Source of the DNA: Wolbachia endosymbiont of Armadillidium arcangelii
Lineage (GTDB): Bacteria > Pseudomonadota > Alphaproteobacteria > Rickettsiales > Anaplasmataceae
DNA: 64,000 nt
Assembly: GCF_040207875.1 (NCBI RefSeq)
Contig: NZ_CP157942.1
Span: 1,550,001 to 1,614,000, forward strand
Reading direction: 5' to 3'
Position numbers and translations under genes: made by a program. The notes under the pieces are model-generated. The model saw only the letters and a program-made list of their open reading frames with translations. It was not told where the DNA came from and made no database searches. Positions 17,960-26,880 of the stretch are shown here, piece by piece. Within the stretch, counting starts at the first letter, position 1, and every line of letters begins with the position of its first letter.

Positions 17960-20900
17960 ATGCAATCACGCTTAGGCAGATGTTGGTTTAGGTTACTAAT
18001 TTTGGTAATCTGTGTGCTGATCACAGGTTGTAGTAAGAATGACATGCCTTTTCCAAGATGTATATCTGCTGATTATTTTGGTCCTGAACCAGTTGCAGTT
18101 GGTGCTCATTTTTCAAAAGATCACGATGCTTTTATTCCTAAAGATCAGGAAGTTATAGATTCTGATATTGGCGAAATTAATTATGGTTTCCACCATAATC
18201 AGGTGGTTAAGTGGAAAGATACTGGATTAGAAACCAATGGAGATAGTTTAGTAGTAAGAGTAAATGGTGCATGGACATCTTGGAGTAATAATAACAAGAA
18301 AGAATCTAAAGGTAGTTATAGTTTACAAAGCTTGGAACAGCTAAAATATGTAACCAAATTTGAAGGCAAGCAAGGCGATAATAGTTTGCCTGACTTTCAC
18401 TTAGTTTGTAATGATTACAAGCCTAATGCGCCACAGAAAATTTCAAGTGACTCTAATGCAAGTTGTACTGTAAATTGCAAATGTATTAGTGAAGATGATA
18501 GAGAAGAAAAACGTGGTGCTTCATGTTGGTTTACTAACGGTCATGGTGCTTACCTTCTATTCAGAAGAACTTTTACAGATCAGGATGGTAAGCAAACTAT
18601 GGAACCAGATCCTAATCAAAGTCTGAAATCTATGCGTAATCCTCAATCTCTTACTGTACATCTAGGTTATAACTCTACAGCAGAAGGCGACAATGGACTT
18701 TTTACTTTAGATAGAGATAGCACTAAATTAAAAGACAGAAATTGTGACCCGGTGAAATTAGAAAAGGGATGGAAAATATATGTAAAGATATTAGACAGAT
18801 ATTATCTAGACAATGCAGGCGGCTACTCTTTTGAGTTTTTGGGAGGAGTGCAGCAGCCAAGTACCTTTGGATTTTTTGATTACGTTTATAACTATCTAAA
18901 ATGTGTATTGTTGATTAACGAAAATTGCAAGGAACATTTTAAAATTGATGATCCTGCAGCTGCACAAACTATGTTCCAAAATATGGTTAAGAAAGGTACA
19001 AGCTTTCATAATTTTGTTCTTTCCTTGCTTGTTCTGTTTGTAGTGATTTCATCACTTCTCTATCTTTTTGGTATGATACAACAAGCTAAGCAAGATATGC
19101 TCATCAGAATGATGAAAATCACTCTAGTTGTAGCGCTTATATCTCCCGGAAGTTTTAAATTTTTCTATGATCATTTTCTTGTTTTATTTGTCAAAGGTCT
19201 TGAACAATTGATAAGCATAATTACTAATTTTGCTCCCAACATGAACACCGGAAGTAATTCAAACGTTGCTCAAGGAGATGAAGCTAAATTGTTCAGCTTC
19301 ATGGAGGATATGTTCAATAAATTTTTTGCTTACTCTGTTTGGAAAAAGTTTACAGCATTTTTACATTATCAAATGTGGGCGAGTCTCCTTATGATACCGG
19401 CAATTTTTATAGGGATTGTCTTATATTTTCTACTCTGTATTTATGCCTACATAATATTCCTTTCTGGTTTTATGGGCATAGCTTTTCTTATAGCTATAAT
19501 GCCGCTATTCCTGATCTCTATTTTATTTTCACCGCTGAAAAGTCTATTTGAGGGTTGGATAAAATTCTGTATTAGTTTCTGTTTGCAATCAATTATGATA
19601 TTTACCCTGCTGTCATTACTTGCTGCAATGATAATGAATACCTTTTATAAACAGTTAGGTTTTACTGTATGCTATAATAAATGGCTTGAAATAAAGTTAT
19701 GCGCTCCAAAATGGGTATTTGGTGGTTTTTGTATAATTGATAAAGAATACTTTGGCTGGACTCCAGGGCAAATTTTTGTACCTTATACTATCGGGGAGGC
19801 TTCTCCATTGAACGTAGATAAGAATATAGAAGGAATAGAAAAGCTAAGCAGAGAAGGTGGTGCAGTAAAGTTCACTGGTGGTGCTGGATATATTCCTCTG
19901 CCACCAGATTATGTTGAAAAAGGCTTTCGTTATATAGATTATCCTTTCTTTAATCCAATTCCTGGTACTAAGGGTAGTCCAGCAGATCATTATATTGCGG
20001 AAAGTGATATGGTAGTTAGCGCTGGTTGTAGTGAAAGTGAAAAAGATCTAGTGCGTCTAACAAATAGTTTATTACATGCATCAGAAAAGGCTGATATCTT
20101 ATTGTTGATAGGTAGTATAGACAAGAAGATAGATGGTAAGATAAAGAGGCGTTATTGTCAGTCTCAACAACATGAAGAAGAATGCAAAAATTATGAGAAA
20201 ATAATAGGCAACTACAAAAAGGGTATCATTCAACCAAATTCAAAAAGTGAAATAAAGTCTTTAGTACAAGGTGTAATTATGCAAAGTGCAAGCTGCCAAT
20301 CAGAGGATTTTTATGATGTAAATCAAAACTATCAAGAAAATAGCGATTACCAAAGGGTGCGGGACATACAGAGAGGTTATTTAATCAATGCAGGAGAGAT
20401 CTTTGTACTGTTCTTGCTTTCGTTTTTGATGTTTTCTTTGAAGGAGTTCGTACAACAGATGGGCTCAAGCATTGCTGGTGGTGGGTTTAGTGTTTATAGC
20501 ATATCTAGTATGTATCAAGCATCACCTCTAGCTGGTATCACAGAGGGATTAAAGCAGAAGTGGCAGAACTTTGCTGGTGGAAAGTTAGAGTCTTTAGGCA
20601 GTTGGGCTACTCATGTACCAGACAGATTAGCTGGAGGTACAGCTAATTTGCTAGGTAGAATACCAGGAGTTGGAGGAGTGCTGAAATACGCTATTGATGT
20701 GCCACGTAAATTTGTAGGTGCTACTATTGAAGCAACGAAGTTTGCAACATCGCCTAAAAATGATGTTGACAAGCTTGAGGAAAAAATTTACAGGGCATTT
20801 GGAGTTGATAAAGAAGATATTGCACATAGAAGAATTGGTAAATACTTAGAATATTATAAAGGATATGTAGGATCACATTTAGGCTATACAGTAGAAGATG

Positions 20901-21181
20901 CTATGAAGTTTACTTGGGAGCATGGTCTTGACTCTATAGGAATTAACCCTGCTACGGGAGAAAAGGATGGTTATCAGCATAATTTGCTTTATAGAGCAAA
21001 AACGCATAGAAGGGAATTCTTGAAAAGGCTTCATGATTACACTATTGGCCGCAAGAGGGAACCAGAAAAAGACAAATCATTAAAAGAAAATAAGCCTAAC
21101 CAACCAAGTGAAGTAGCACGAAAATTAGGTATAGAACCAAAAGGACCTGAGGATAATAACAAGGATGATAATGGCAAGTAA
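17960..21181 (+). CDS. virB6: VirB6 paralogue 4 with N-terminal lipobox (largest copy)
   Basis: At 1073 residues this is the largest of the four. The signal peptide ends in LVICVLITGC, a lipobox. The N-terminal polar domain includes VVKWKDTGLETNGD, related to the W-DSG segments of paralogues 2 and 3. The membrane core (about residues 350-555) contains LIAIMPLFLISILFSPLKSLF and EGWIKFCISFCLQSIMIF. Unlike the others, it has a further soluble segment, another helix near residues 815-835 (EIFVLFLLSFLMFSLKEF), then a soluble domain of about 230 residues with GYVGSHLGYTVEDAMKF. It begins 91 bp after paralogue 3, the largest gap in the block. Confidence 0.9.
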   Translation: MQSRLGRCWFRLLILVICVLITGCSKNDMPFPRCISADYFGPEPVAVGAHFSKDHDAFIPKDQEVIDSDIGEINYGFHHNQVVKWKDTGLETNGDSLVVRVNGAWTSWSNNNKKESKGSYSLQSLEQLKYVTKFEGKQGDNSLPDFHLVCNDYKPNAPQKISSDSNASCTVNCKCISEDDREEKRGASCWFTNGHGAYLLFRRTFTDQDGKQTMEPDPNQSLKSMRNPQSLTVHLGYNSTAEGDNGLFTLDRDSTKLKDRNCDPVKLEKGWKIYVKILDRYYLDNAGGYSFEFLGGVQQPSTFGFFDYVYNYLKCVLLINENCKEHFKIDDPAAAQTMFQNMVKKGTSFHNFVLSLLVLFVVISSLLYLFGMIQQAKQDMLIRMMKITLVVALISPGSFKFFYDHFLVLFVKGLEQLISIITNFAPNMNTGSNSNVAQGDEAKLFSFMEDMFNKFFAYSVWKKFTAFLHYQMWASLLMIPAIFIGIVLYFLLCIYAYIIFLSGFMGIAFLIAIMPLFLISILFSPLKSLFEGWIKFCISFCLQSIMIFTLLSLLAAMIMNTFYKQLGFTVCYNKWLEIKLCAPKWVFGGFCIIDKEYFGWTPGQIFVPYTIGEASPLNVDKNIEGIEKLSREGGAVKFTGGAGYIPLPPDYVEKGFRYIDYPFFNPIPGTKGSPADHYIAESDMVVSAGCSESEKDLVRLTNSLLHASEKADILLLIGSIDKKIDGKIKRRYCQSQQHEEECKNYEKIIGNYKKGIIQPNSKSEIKSLVQGVIMQSASCQSEDFYDVNQNYQENSDYQRVRDIQRGYLINAGEIFVLFLLSFLMFSLKEFVQQMGSSIAGGGFSVYSISSMYQASPLAGITEGLKQKWQNFAGGKLESLGSWATHVPDRLAGGTANLLGRIPGVGGVLKYAIDVPRKFVGATIEATKFATSPKNDVDKLEEKIYRAFGVDKEDIAHRRIGKYLEYYKGYVGSHLGYTVEDAMKFTWEHGLDSIGINPATGEKDGYQHNLLYRAKTHRREFLKRLHDYTIGRKREPEKDKSLKENKPNQPSEVARKLGIEPKGPEDNNKDDNGK

Positions 21182-21800
21182 TCATAACTTTAAAGGACTA
21201 AAATATTATGGTTTGCAGCAAGACGAAGATGGTAACATCAAGTTAAACGATTACGATGATGTTTTGAATGCACGCAGAGCAAGAGTAGATTTGTTATTGC
21301 ATAACACTAAGCAAGATGATGTTAATCTTTCAAAGCTCAATAAAGCTCTGAGTGAGAGACTTATAGATGATAAAGGGCTATCGTCAGAATTTGACAAGGA
21401 AGATCAAGAAATTGCGCAAGAGGAGTTTAAGGTGTTTAACGTCTTAGACAATCTTAGTAGTCTTGCAGATATTAAAAGTGAAGATCTACTTGAGGTTAGT
21501 TTATTACTATCAGATCTTAGTTTTATAGAGAGAAATATTGTGTTGAATGCCGATCAGAGTTCTAATTTAATAGGGTTCAAAAATCTATTTATAGAAAGAA
21601 AAGCATCTGGTGAAGAATATAGTGATGAAGAATGTAAAAACTTCCTCGATAATATAGAGAAAATCAATACTATAATTAAGTTAGAGTTAGAAAGTAGAAT
21701 TGAAGAGCTAAGTCATGATGAAAAAAACAATCATGATGATTTACAAGACGAGATTGCCCATGCAATCAGTATAGCAAATAAATCAAAGAAAAGAGATTGA
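21165..21800 (+). CDS. Uncharacterised acidic protein coupled to virB6-4
   Basis: The likely start is ATG 21171 (MASNHNFKGLKYYG); the ATG at 21165 is an alternative. Either start lies inside the end of virB6-4, so translation is probably coupled. The product is about 210 residues, acidic, Leu/Glu/Asp-rich and predicted to be soluble and mostly helical, without signal peptide or membrane segment. I do not recognise a family. Its position as last gene of the virB block suggests a cytoplasmic helper of the secretion system, which is inference. Confidence 0.75.
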   Translation: MIMASNHNFKGLKYYGLQQDEDGNIKLNDYDDVLNARRARVDLLLHNTKQDDVNLSKLNKALSERLIDDKGLSSEFDKEDQEIAQEEFKVFNVLDNLSSLADIKSEDLLEVSLLLSDLSFIERNIVLNADQSSNLIGFKNLFIERKASGEEYSDEECKNFLDNIEKINTIIKLELESRIEELSHDEKNNHDDLQDEIAHAISIANKSKKRD

Positions 21801-21905
21801 TCTTGCGTTTCTCCACAAGCAACTTTCTCTCTATTAGACTGCTAAAGCCATGTTGACATTAAATGTATATTATTAAATAATTAGTTGATTTGGAGCTTGT
21901 TTTAT

Positions 21906-22454
21906 ATGCTACGTGTTATTGCAGGCAAATATCGTGGAAGAAAAATAACCACAGGCAAGCATTTAGCTGTACGGCCAACTATGGGTATTGTCCGAGAAGC
22001 AATATTTAGTGTACTTTCTTCAAGAAAATCTATTTATAACTTGAATGTGCTTGATTTATTCTGCGGAAGTGGCTCTTTTTCATTTGAAGCGCTTTCTCGA
22101 GGTGCTAAACATGCATTCATGGTAGATTCAGATTATTACAATTTGCAACTGCCTAAAAAAACAGCAGAAGATTTTGGAATTATGAGCGATATCACGTTAA
22201 TTTGTTGCAATGCTAATGGATTACCAAGATCTATTTCAAAGTGCGATATAGTTTTTATAGACCCGCCTTATAATAGTAATCTAGTTAATTCAACTTTAGA
22301 AGGATTAGCTCACTCAGGCTGGTTAAATAATGATGCATTGATAATTCTGGAGATTAGGAAGAACGAAGATTTTAAGTGCAATAAAAATCTCAGTATAATT
22401 TTGGAGCGTACCTACGGTATTGCAAAAATAATTTTCCTTTCTTTACTCACTTGA
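21906..22454 (+). CDS. rsmD: 16S rRNA (guanine966-N2)-methyltransferase RsmD
   Basis: It methylates G966 of 16S rRNA using SAM. The protein opens with MLRVIAGKYRGRKI and RPTMGIVREAIFSVL, both typical of RsmD. The SAM-binding strand is VLDLFCGSGSFSFEALSRGA, and the catalytic IDPPYNS motif is near residue 118. I choose ATG 21906 because the family begins at exactly this point; an in-frame TTG exists at 21885. It is about 105 bp after the virB block, and the gap shows no clear terminator. Confidence 0.92.
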   Translation: MLRVIAGKYRGRKITTGKHLAVRPTMGIVREAIFSVLSSRKSIYNLNVLDLFCGSGSFSFEALSRGAKHAFMVDSDYYNLQLPKKTAEDFGIMSDITLICCNANGLPRSISKCDIVFIDPPYNSNLVNSTLEGLAHSGWLNNDALIILEIRKNEDFKCNKNLSIILERTYGIAKIIFLSLLT

Positions 22455-22594
22455 ATCTCCGTCCTAAACATCTATCACACGATTGCTATTTTTGTACACG
22501 AACTGGTTTTATGTGCATAAATTCTGCTCCTGCAAGTTTCCAGAGAAAGTATAGCCCTTCCCATAATAGTCCAAAAGGTTATAAGAAGGAAGAA

Positions 22595-22797
22595 TCAACA
22601 GCATGACAAAAAGATGTGAATAGAGTTCCTGATTCTGTTTTTTATAGCAAACCAATGATGCTCAATTTTGTTAAAATCTGGAGAATACGGAGGCAGATAT
22701 AAAATTTCTGCACCAACCCCTTTAGCAAGTTCGGTAATCTTATTAGACTTATGAAAAGTAGCATTATCAAAGTTTGTCCAGGTTCCAAAATCGGTGT
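22595..22797 (-). pseudogene. IS630-family transposase remnant
   Basis: The reverse strand encodes NFDNATFHKS followed by AEILYLPPYSPDFNKIEHHW, the second-Asp and DDE-Glu region of IS630/Tc1-like transposases. Only the C-terminal third is present. It is cut at about 22798 by the end of an IS5-type remnant, whose terminal sequence (GGCTATGTTGCAT) starts there. The open frame runs on into the IS5 end and is therefore chimeric. Confidence 0.75.
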
Positions 22798-23350
22798 GGC
22801 TATGTTGCATAGCACTGATAGGCATGTAAATCACAATGAATTTACGCAGCTAATTTAAATTTAGCCATACCTATATCAGTAAATTTGTTCAGTAAGTAGC
22901 ACTTAATTAACACACGATTTACCTCTGATTTATTTTTCAAGCCAAACCCAAACAACCTATAGAAAAAGACTTCAATATAAGACCGTGCTCCATACTTAAC
23001 TTTTTTCTTCCATTCATTAATACCATCTTCATAATTCTCATATTCTACTTGTTTCTTTCTGATAGCTAAACAAATTTTAGCTAGGGCGAATAATAGGCAC
23101 AATATTCTGCATTCTTTATACACACTTTTTATATCATAAGCCGCATCTGCTCGAATAGAACAAATGTTATATTTATCACTGACTTCCTCTAACATATCGC
23201 AGACCGGCACAGCAACACCACTATTCTTATCATTTACGTTTAAAACAACATGTAGTTTTCTTACTTGACCATAGCCACTGTATTTTCTTTTTCGAGTATT
23301 AAGCTTTTGTAATAGTTTAGGGCTAATGACTAGTGGGAGCTTTATGAGAT
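22798..23350 (-). pseudogene. IS5-family transposase remnant (3' half)
   Basis: The terminal sequence at 22798-22810 is close to the GGCTTTGTTGCAT end of the fuller IS5 copy at 28480. Reverse-strand coding runs from LPLVISPKLLQKLNTRKRKY and SGYGQVRKLHVVLNV through IRADAAYD to NKFTDIGMAKFKLAA at the 3' end. IS5 transposases have this YADRAYD-like block and a similar C-terminus. The frame is open over most of this length but lacks the N-terminal half: near 23351 it meets what looks like a group II intron 5' end on the other strand, and the missing part does not reappear in the window. Confidence 0.7.
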
Positions 23351-23354
23351 GCGA

Positions 23355-23587
23355 GTGTGCGCCGTGGTACGCATTAAGAAATACTTAGCGGAGCTAAGCG
23401 GGGTTCAGAATAAAGGGCCTCGAGGTGAACAACTAACTTTAACCCGAAAGGGAAGGAGGACAAGAGCATGTATGTAAAGCGAGAGTTATCTGAAGATGTG
23501 TAAGATAACGGCTTGCAACACCTGATCAATATGGTTAAAGCTAAACTGCTTGAATTCCAATCTTCAGGGGTGGAACTTCACCACTGC
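23355..23587 (+). ncRNA. Group II intron 5' ribozyme fragment
   Basis: A GTGTGCGCC-type intron start at 23355-23363 is followed by sequence typical of domain I of bacterial group II introns: GTACGCATTAAGAAATAC, a GGGCCTCGAGGTGAACAAC block, CCCGAAAGGGAAGGAGGAC, then GCTTGCAACACC. The ribozyme is broken at 23588 by the IS4 element. The C-terminal maturase fragment on the same strand at 26347-26620 may belong to the same original intron. No covariance search was possible, so the assignment rests on sequence feel. Confidence 0.55.
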
Positions 23588-25150
23588 CATTAAGTTAAGG
23601 GAAAGAGAAGTTAAGATTGGACAAAAAATTTGAAGTGATTGATAATTATGGTAAATACTAGGGTGAATTTTTAAGAAAAGGGAGTCTGAAAAGTGCAAGT
23701 TATTTAAAAAAGTAATAATTGCAGGTTATTTTGCAAAGAATGTACTAATGCAATGATACTGAAAAGATATCTTGAATTTAAAACACATGTTTTCTAGCTC
23801 TTTTCTGGTAGTTGAGTGAACGAATATCAGATATCTTATGACGATCAACTCTTCTCCCTTTTCTTACCACTAAAGTGTTCATCAAAAATAACTGTGATAG
23901 TCGATCCATAATGCAGTCTATGTCTGACTCTGTAGAAAAAATATCAAAGGCTAAGTTTTTAATCGCATTAAATGAGACAGATTTATTGATGCTTTTTTTT
24001 AGTTTACTATTCTGTGCGCTCAATGTCTCTTCATCATCTTCTATCATGATACTTTCTAGATTACTGATGAAGATAGTTGACCAAAAATCCTGCTTGATAG
24101 TTTCAATACTTTTTCCTGTGAAATTCTCTAAATTTAATCTTCCCTTCAGCCTAGAAAAAAATGTTTCTACTCCCCAGCGCAAGTAATATAATCTCTCAAA
24201 CTCTTCGACTGTAAAACTTTGCTCATCTAACAGAGATGTTACTAACACTTCAACTTCTCCAGAAGAAAGTATTATTTTGACTAACCTGAATTTCATCTCA
24301 TCAGGTAATCCTAGCTTTCGTAGCTGTCTTGCTACTTTAATAGGTGCGGTAGACACTACCACCATACTAGATGGGCTTTCCGGCTTAAACATAGCGTTTA
24401 TTTCATTGAAAGACGAACTTGGACAGCGAATTATATAATTGATTTTCCTTCCTGTAAGCTCAGCAAGAAATCGATAAGATACGTATCCTCTATCACAGAT
24501 TAACAAATCGTCTGATTTTATGGATTCAAGCATACCGATCGCTAAATCAACCTCATAGCTGTCACCTCTACTTAGCACAGATTTTATTGCAATATTATTT
24601 AGCACATCGTAGCAAACTTCAAAGGTTGCACTTGTATAGTCTTCAAATCTCTGGATTCCATTCCATACTGCTCTTGAGCCAAACTCGCCTATTATTTTGT
24701 CGCTCTTTGGCAGAATCAGTATTGAAGCATCAAATGCAAGTACTCTGAAGCCATGGTGGGTTTTAAATTCCTGATCTTGGTAGTATAGGGAAACTATATC
24801 ATCATTTAACTCTGAAAACGCAGTATGCTTTAGCTTCTTTCTTGCTTGAGTAAATGCACTTGCCGTAATTGTGTAATCTTTTCTTGTATGCAGAACAAAC
24901 TCATTAAGCATTACTTGTAATGACTTTACACTCTTTCTAAAAATCAGGAGAAATACATTAATGAAGGGCAGCTTTCTTTTTCGTGAGAAGTCTTTTGAGG
25001 ATGCTCTGTGTGCGTTTATAAAGTTTAAACTCATCAATTTATTTTTTATAAACATGATTATTCTTTTTTTTACTCATGTCATTACTTCTTTTAATTTGTG
25101 GATCTTACCTGATTTTACAATACAGTCCATCACTTTCCCTTAACTTAATG
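23588..25150. mobile_element. IS4-family insertion sequence, apparently complete
   Basis: Perfect 18-bp inverted ends (CATTAAGTTAAGGGAAAG at 23588-23605 and its complement at 25133-25150) enclose 1563 bp with one intact transposase on the reverse strand. The bases flanking the two ends do not form a visible target duplication, and the flanks belong to two different introns. The junction may therefore have arisen by recombination between IS copies and not by simple insertion. Confidence 0.85.
23778..25055 (-). CDS. IS4-family transposase, intact
   Basis: This 425-residue DDE transposase has the IS4 signatures in order: the first aspartate in RVLAFDAS (about residue 110), the second in LLICDRGYVSYRFLAEL (about 183), and the Y-(2)-R-(3)-E-(6)-K block in LYYLRWGVETFFSRLKGRLN (about 288-307). 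It contains no internal stop or frameshift, and the surrounding ends are perfect, so the element may be active. It is the only complete DDE transposase in this cluster. Confidence 0.9.
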   Translation of the reverse strand: MFIKNKLMSLNFINAHRASSKDFSRKRKLPFINVFLLIFRKSVKSLQVMLNEFVLHTRKDYTITASAFTQARKKLKHTAFSELNDDIVSLYYQDQEFKTHHGFRVLAFDASILILPKSDKIIGEFGSRAVWNGIQRFEDYTSATFEVCYDVLNNIAIKSVLSRGDSYEVDLAIGMLESIKSDDLLICDRGYVSYRFLAELTGRKINYIIRCPSSSFNEINAMFKPESPSSMVVVSTAPIKVARQLRKLGLPDEMKFRLVKIILSSGEVEVLVTSLLDEQSFTVEEFERLYYLRWGVETFFSRLKGRLNLENFTGKSIETIKQDFWSTIFISNLESIMIEDDEETLSAQNSKLKKSINKSVSFNAIKNLAFDIFSTESDIDCIMDRLSQLFLMNTLVVRKGRRVDRHKISDIRSLNYQKRARKHVF

Positions 25151-25888
25151 TGTAATAGTTCCCCCTTGAATTGTACCTTGTTTTGTAAATTGGAATACTT
25201 TTCCTTCCATAATGCCAGCTTTTAACCATCCTCTTATAATCTTTACTATAGTTGGTGTGGTATGAAGCTTTTCCAATAACACCTTATGGTCAATATTGTC
25301 AAAGCATCCAGATATATCTGCATCCAAGACAAATGCCATTTTTCTTTTTAGTGCATCAAATATAGCTCTTATAGAATCGTGACAAGATCTACCAGGTCTA
25401 AAACCATAAGTGTTAGGCTCAAATTTTGCCTCCCATTCAGGTTCTAAAGCCATTTTTACAAGTGTTTGTTTTGCTCGATCTGCTATTGTAGGTATTCCAA
25501 GAGGACGATATTCTGTTGGTTTAACAGATTTTGGAATCCAAACACGTCTTGATGGTTTTGCTTTTTCCCTTATATTTAAAGAGTTTGCTAATTGCAATCT
25601 TTCTTTTTGCTTAAGGCTAGCTTTTCCATCAATACCTGCTGTCTTTCTTCCTCTATTATCCTGAGTTACCCTTCTAACAGCAAGCATCCTTGCACTTGTT
25701 GATTTGAGTAATAGTCTCTGAAGATTGTGCATCCTTTTGACATCATTACATTTAGAAGCTTGGTAAATTCGTTTTTGCAGCTTAAATGAAGATTGCTCTA
25801 ACTTACGCCAGGGAATTTCATTCCATTCATACCTAACTTTTTGTTGGTTCATAACATATTTACTACTACTTATAACTTTACCTTCCAA
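25145..25888 (-). pseudogene. Group II intron reverse transcriptase/maturase, C-terminally truncated
   Basis: The 247-residue frame covers the N-terminal half of a group II intron RT: the TAGIDGKASLKQKERL motif, RRVWIPKSVKPTEYRPLGIP (RT block 1-2), EPNTYGFRPGRSCHDSI (block 3), AFVLDADISGCFDNIDH with the first catalytic aspartates, and GTIQGGTIT (block 4). The YADD box, thumb and maturase domains are missing because the IS4 end at 25150 supplies the last codons and the stop. The RRVWIPK style resembles chloroplast-like introns. The protein cannot be active. Confidence 0.85.
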
Positions 25889-26346
25889 ATTATAGTGTCT
25901 ACGTCAGCATATCCTGAATATTATTTCAGGCATTAGCTTCTTAGACAATCCTTCCATCATAAAGCTTGCGGTTTGGCTACCTTCTCAAGAGAGCAAATAT
26001 GATGGTTACCCTGTTCTACATTCTTGTTTCACGCCGCACTTAGTCTCCACCGAAGATTAAGAACATCAAAACTAGACATCTACTATTCTAATTCCTTAAA
26101 TTATCTCATACCATTTTGGTCTATGCGTGTTCAACCTTTTTTCGCATATTCCGCGTAACGACAGTTCTAACATAGGTTTCTTTCGTAACCTTATGCAGCT
26201 TTGCTCGAAGGGATTCACCATAAGGTTTGGTGTTACCTCCTTTTGTCCCATGCTTGCATCCCAAAAGTTGCCACCTCTCAGAATGTGGGCCATGCTTTAC
26301 CCCTGATGTCTGGGGAGATGGAATTTAACCATCACAACAATGCAAC
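25889..26346 (-). ncRNA. Probable group II intron ribozyme region upstream of the truncated RT
   Basis: This 458-bp stretch has no credible gene. On the reverse strand it lies just 5' of the RT, where ribozyme domains I-III are expected, and reads as conserved-looking structured sequence (for example GAGAGGTGGCAACTTTTGGG and GGTGAATCCCTTCGAGC). The precise 5' splice site is not visible; the region is cut at about 26346 by the second RT fragment, so domain I may be incomplete. Confidence 0.45.
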
Positions 26347-26652
26347 TTCAGGTCGCACGTAGATGATGCGATAGTACACTGTAAAACTCGTAAGCAGGCA
26401 GAATTTATGAAAGTAATGATCGAAGAAAGATTGGCTAAGTGTAAACTGAAGTTACATCCTGAAAAGACACACATTGTGTACAGTAAGGATGATGATAGGA
26501 GAGAAGAATTTCCTACACAGAGCTTTGATTTTCTGGGCTATACTTTTAGACCTAGAATAGCAAAGAATAAGATGAGGAATTATTTCGTCTCATTTCTACC
26601 AGCAATTTGCAACAAAGCCATTCCAGCGTTACGCGCTGGAATGACAACTTAA
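26347..26652 (+). pseudogene. Second group II intron RT/maturase fragment
   Basis: In one plus-strand frame it reads HVDDAIVHCKTRKQAEF, then CKLKLHPEKTHIVYSKDD, then SFDFLGYTFRPR. This is the region from the RT active-site YADD box through the thumb into the maturase. The box here is HVDD, with His replacing the usual Tyr/Phe. The frame is open until FVSFLPA, after which a palindromic repeat (26620-26642) supplies the last codons. Both ends are missing. Confidence 0.75.
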
Positions 26653-26732
26653 ATTGTTCAGTACAACCATAAAATTTGTTTCGGTAAACCTAATTTGGGT
26701 TAGCTATAGATCCCGCTAACACGTAGCGGGAT
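26620..26732. repeat. Two short palindromic repeats in intergenic DNA
   Basis: 26620-26642 has arms ATTCCAGCG/CGCTGGAAT around a 5-base loop. 26710-26732 has arms ATCCCGCT/AGCGGGAT around a 7-base loop. Both are followed by ATGACA, as are the similar hairpins at 28457, 29563 and 29675, so they appear to belong to one dispersed family. Between 26653 and 26880 I see no gene. Confidence 0.8.
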
Positions 26733-26880
26733 GACATCATAGAGGCACTGGAATGACATCTTTCTTGGTGGACTCAAACTACAATGTTCGTGCGTTACGC
26801 CCTGTAATGACAAAAAAGAGTGAGTTGCTAGCTTTTCATATGGTTATACAAGGAGTTTAATCTTTTTTTCTTTGTTAATA

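Noticed and set aside
26096..26293. 65-codon reverse-strand open frame in the intron region
   Set aside because: It lies in the expected ribozyme part of the group II intron, has no family resemblance, and the pattern is better explained by structured RNA.
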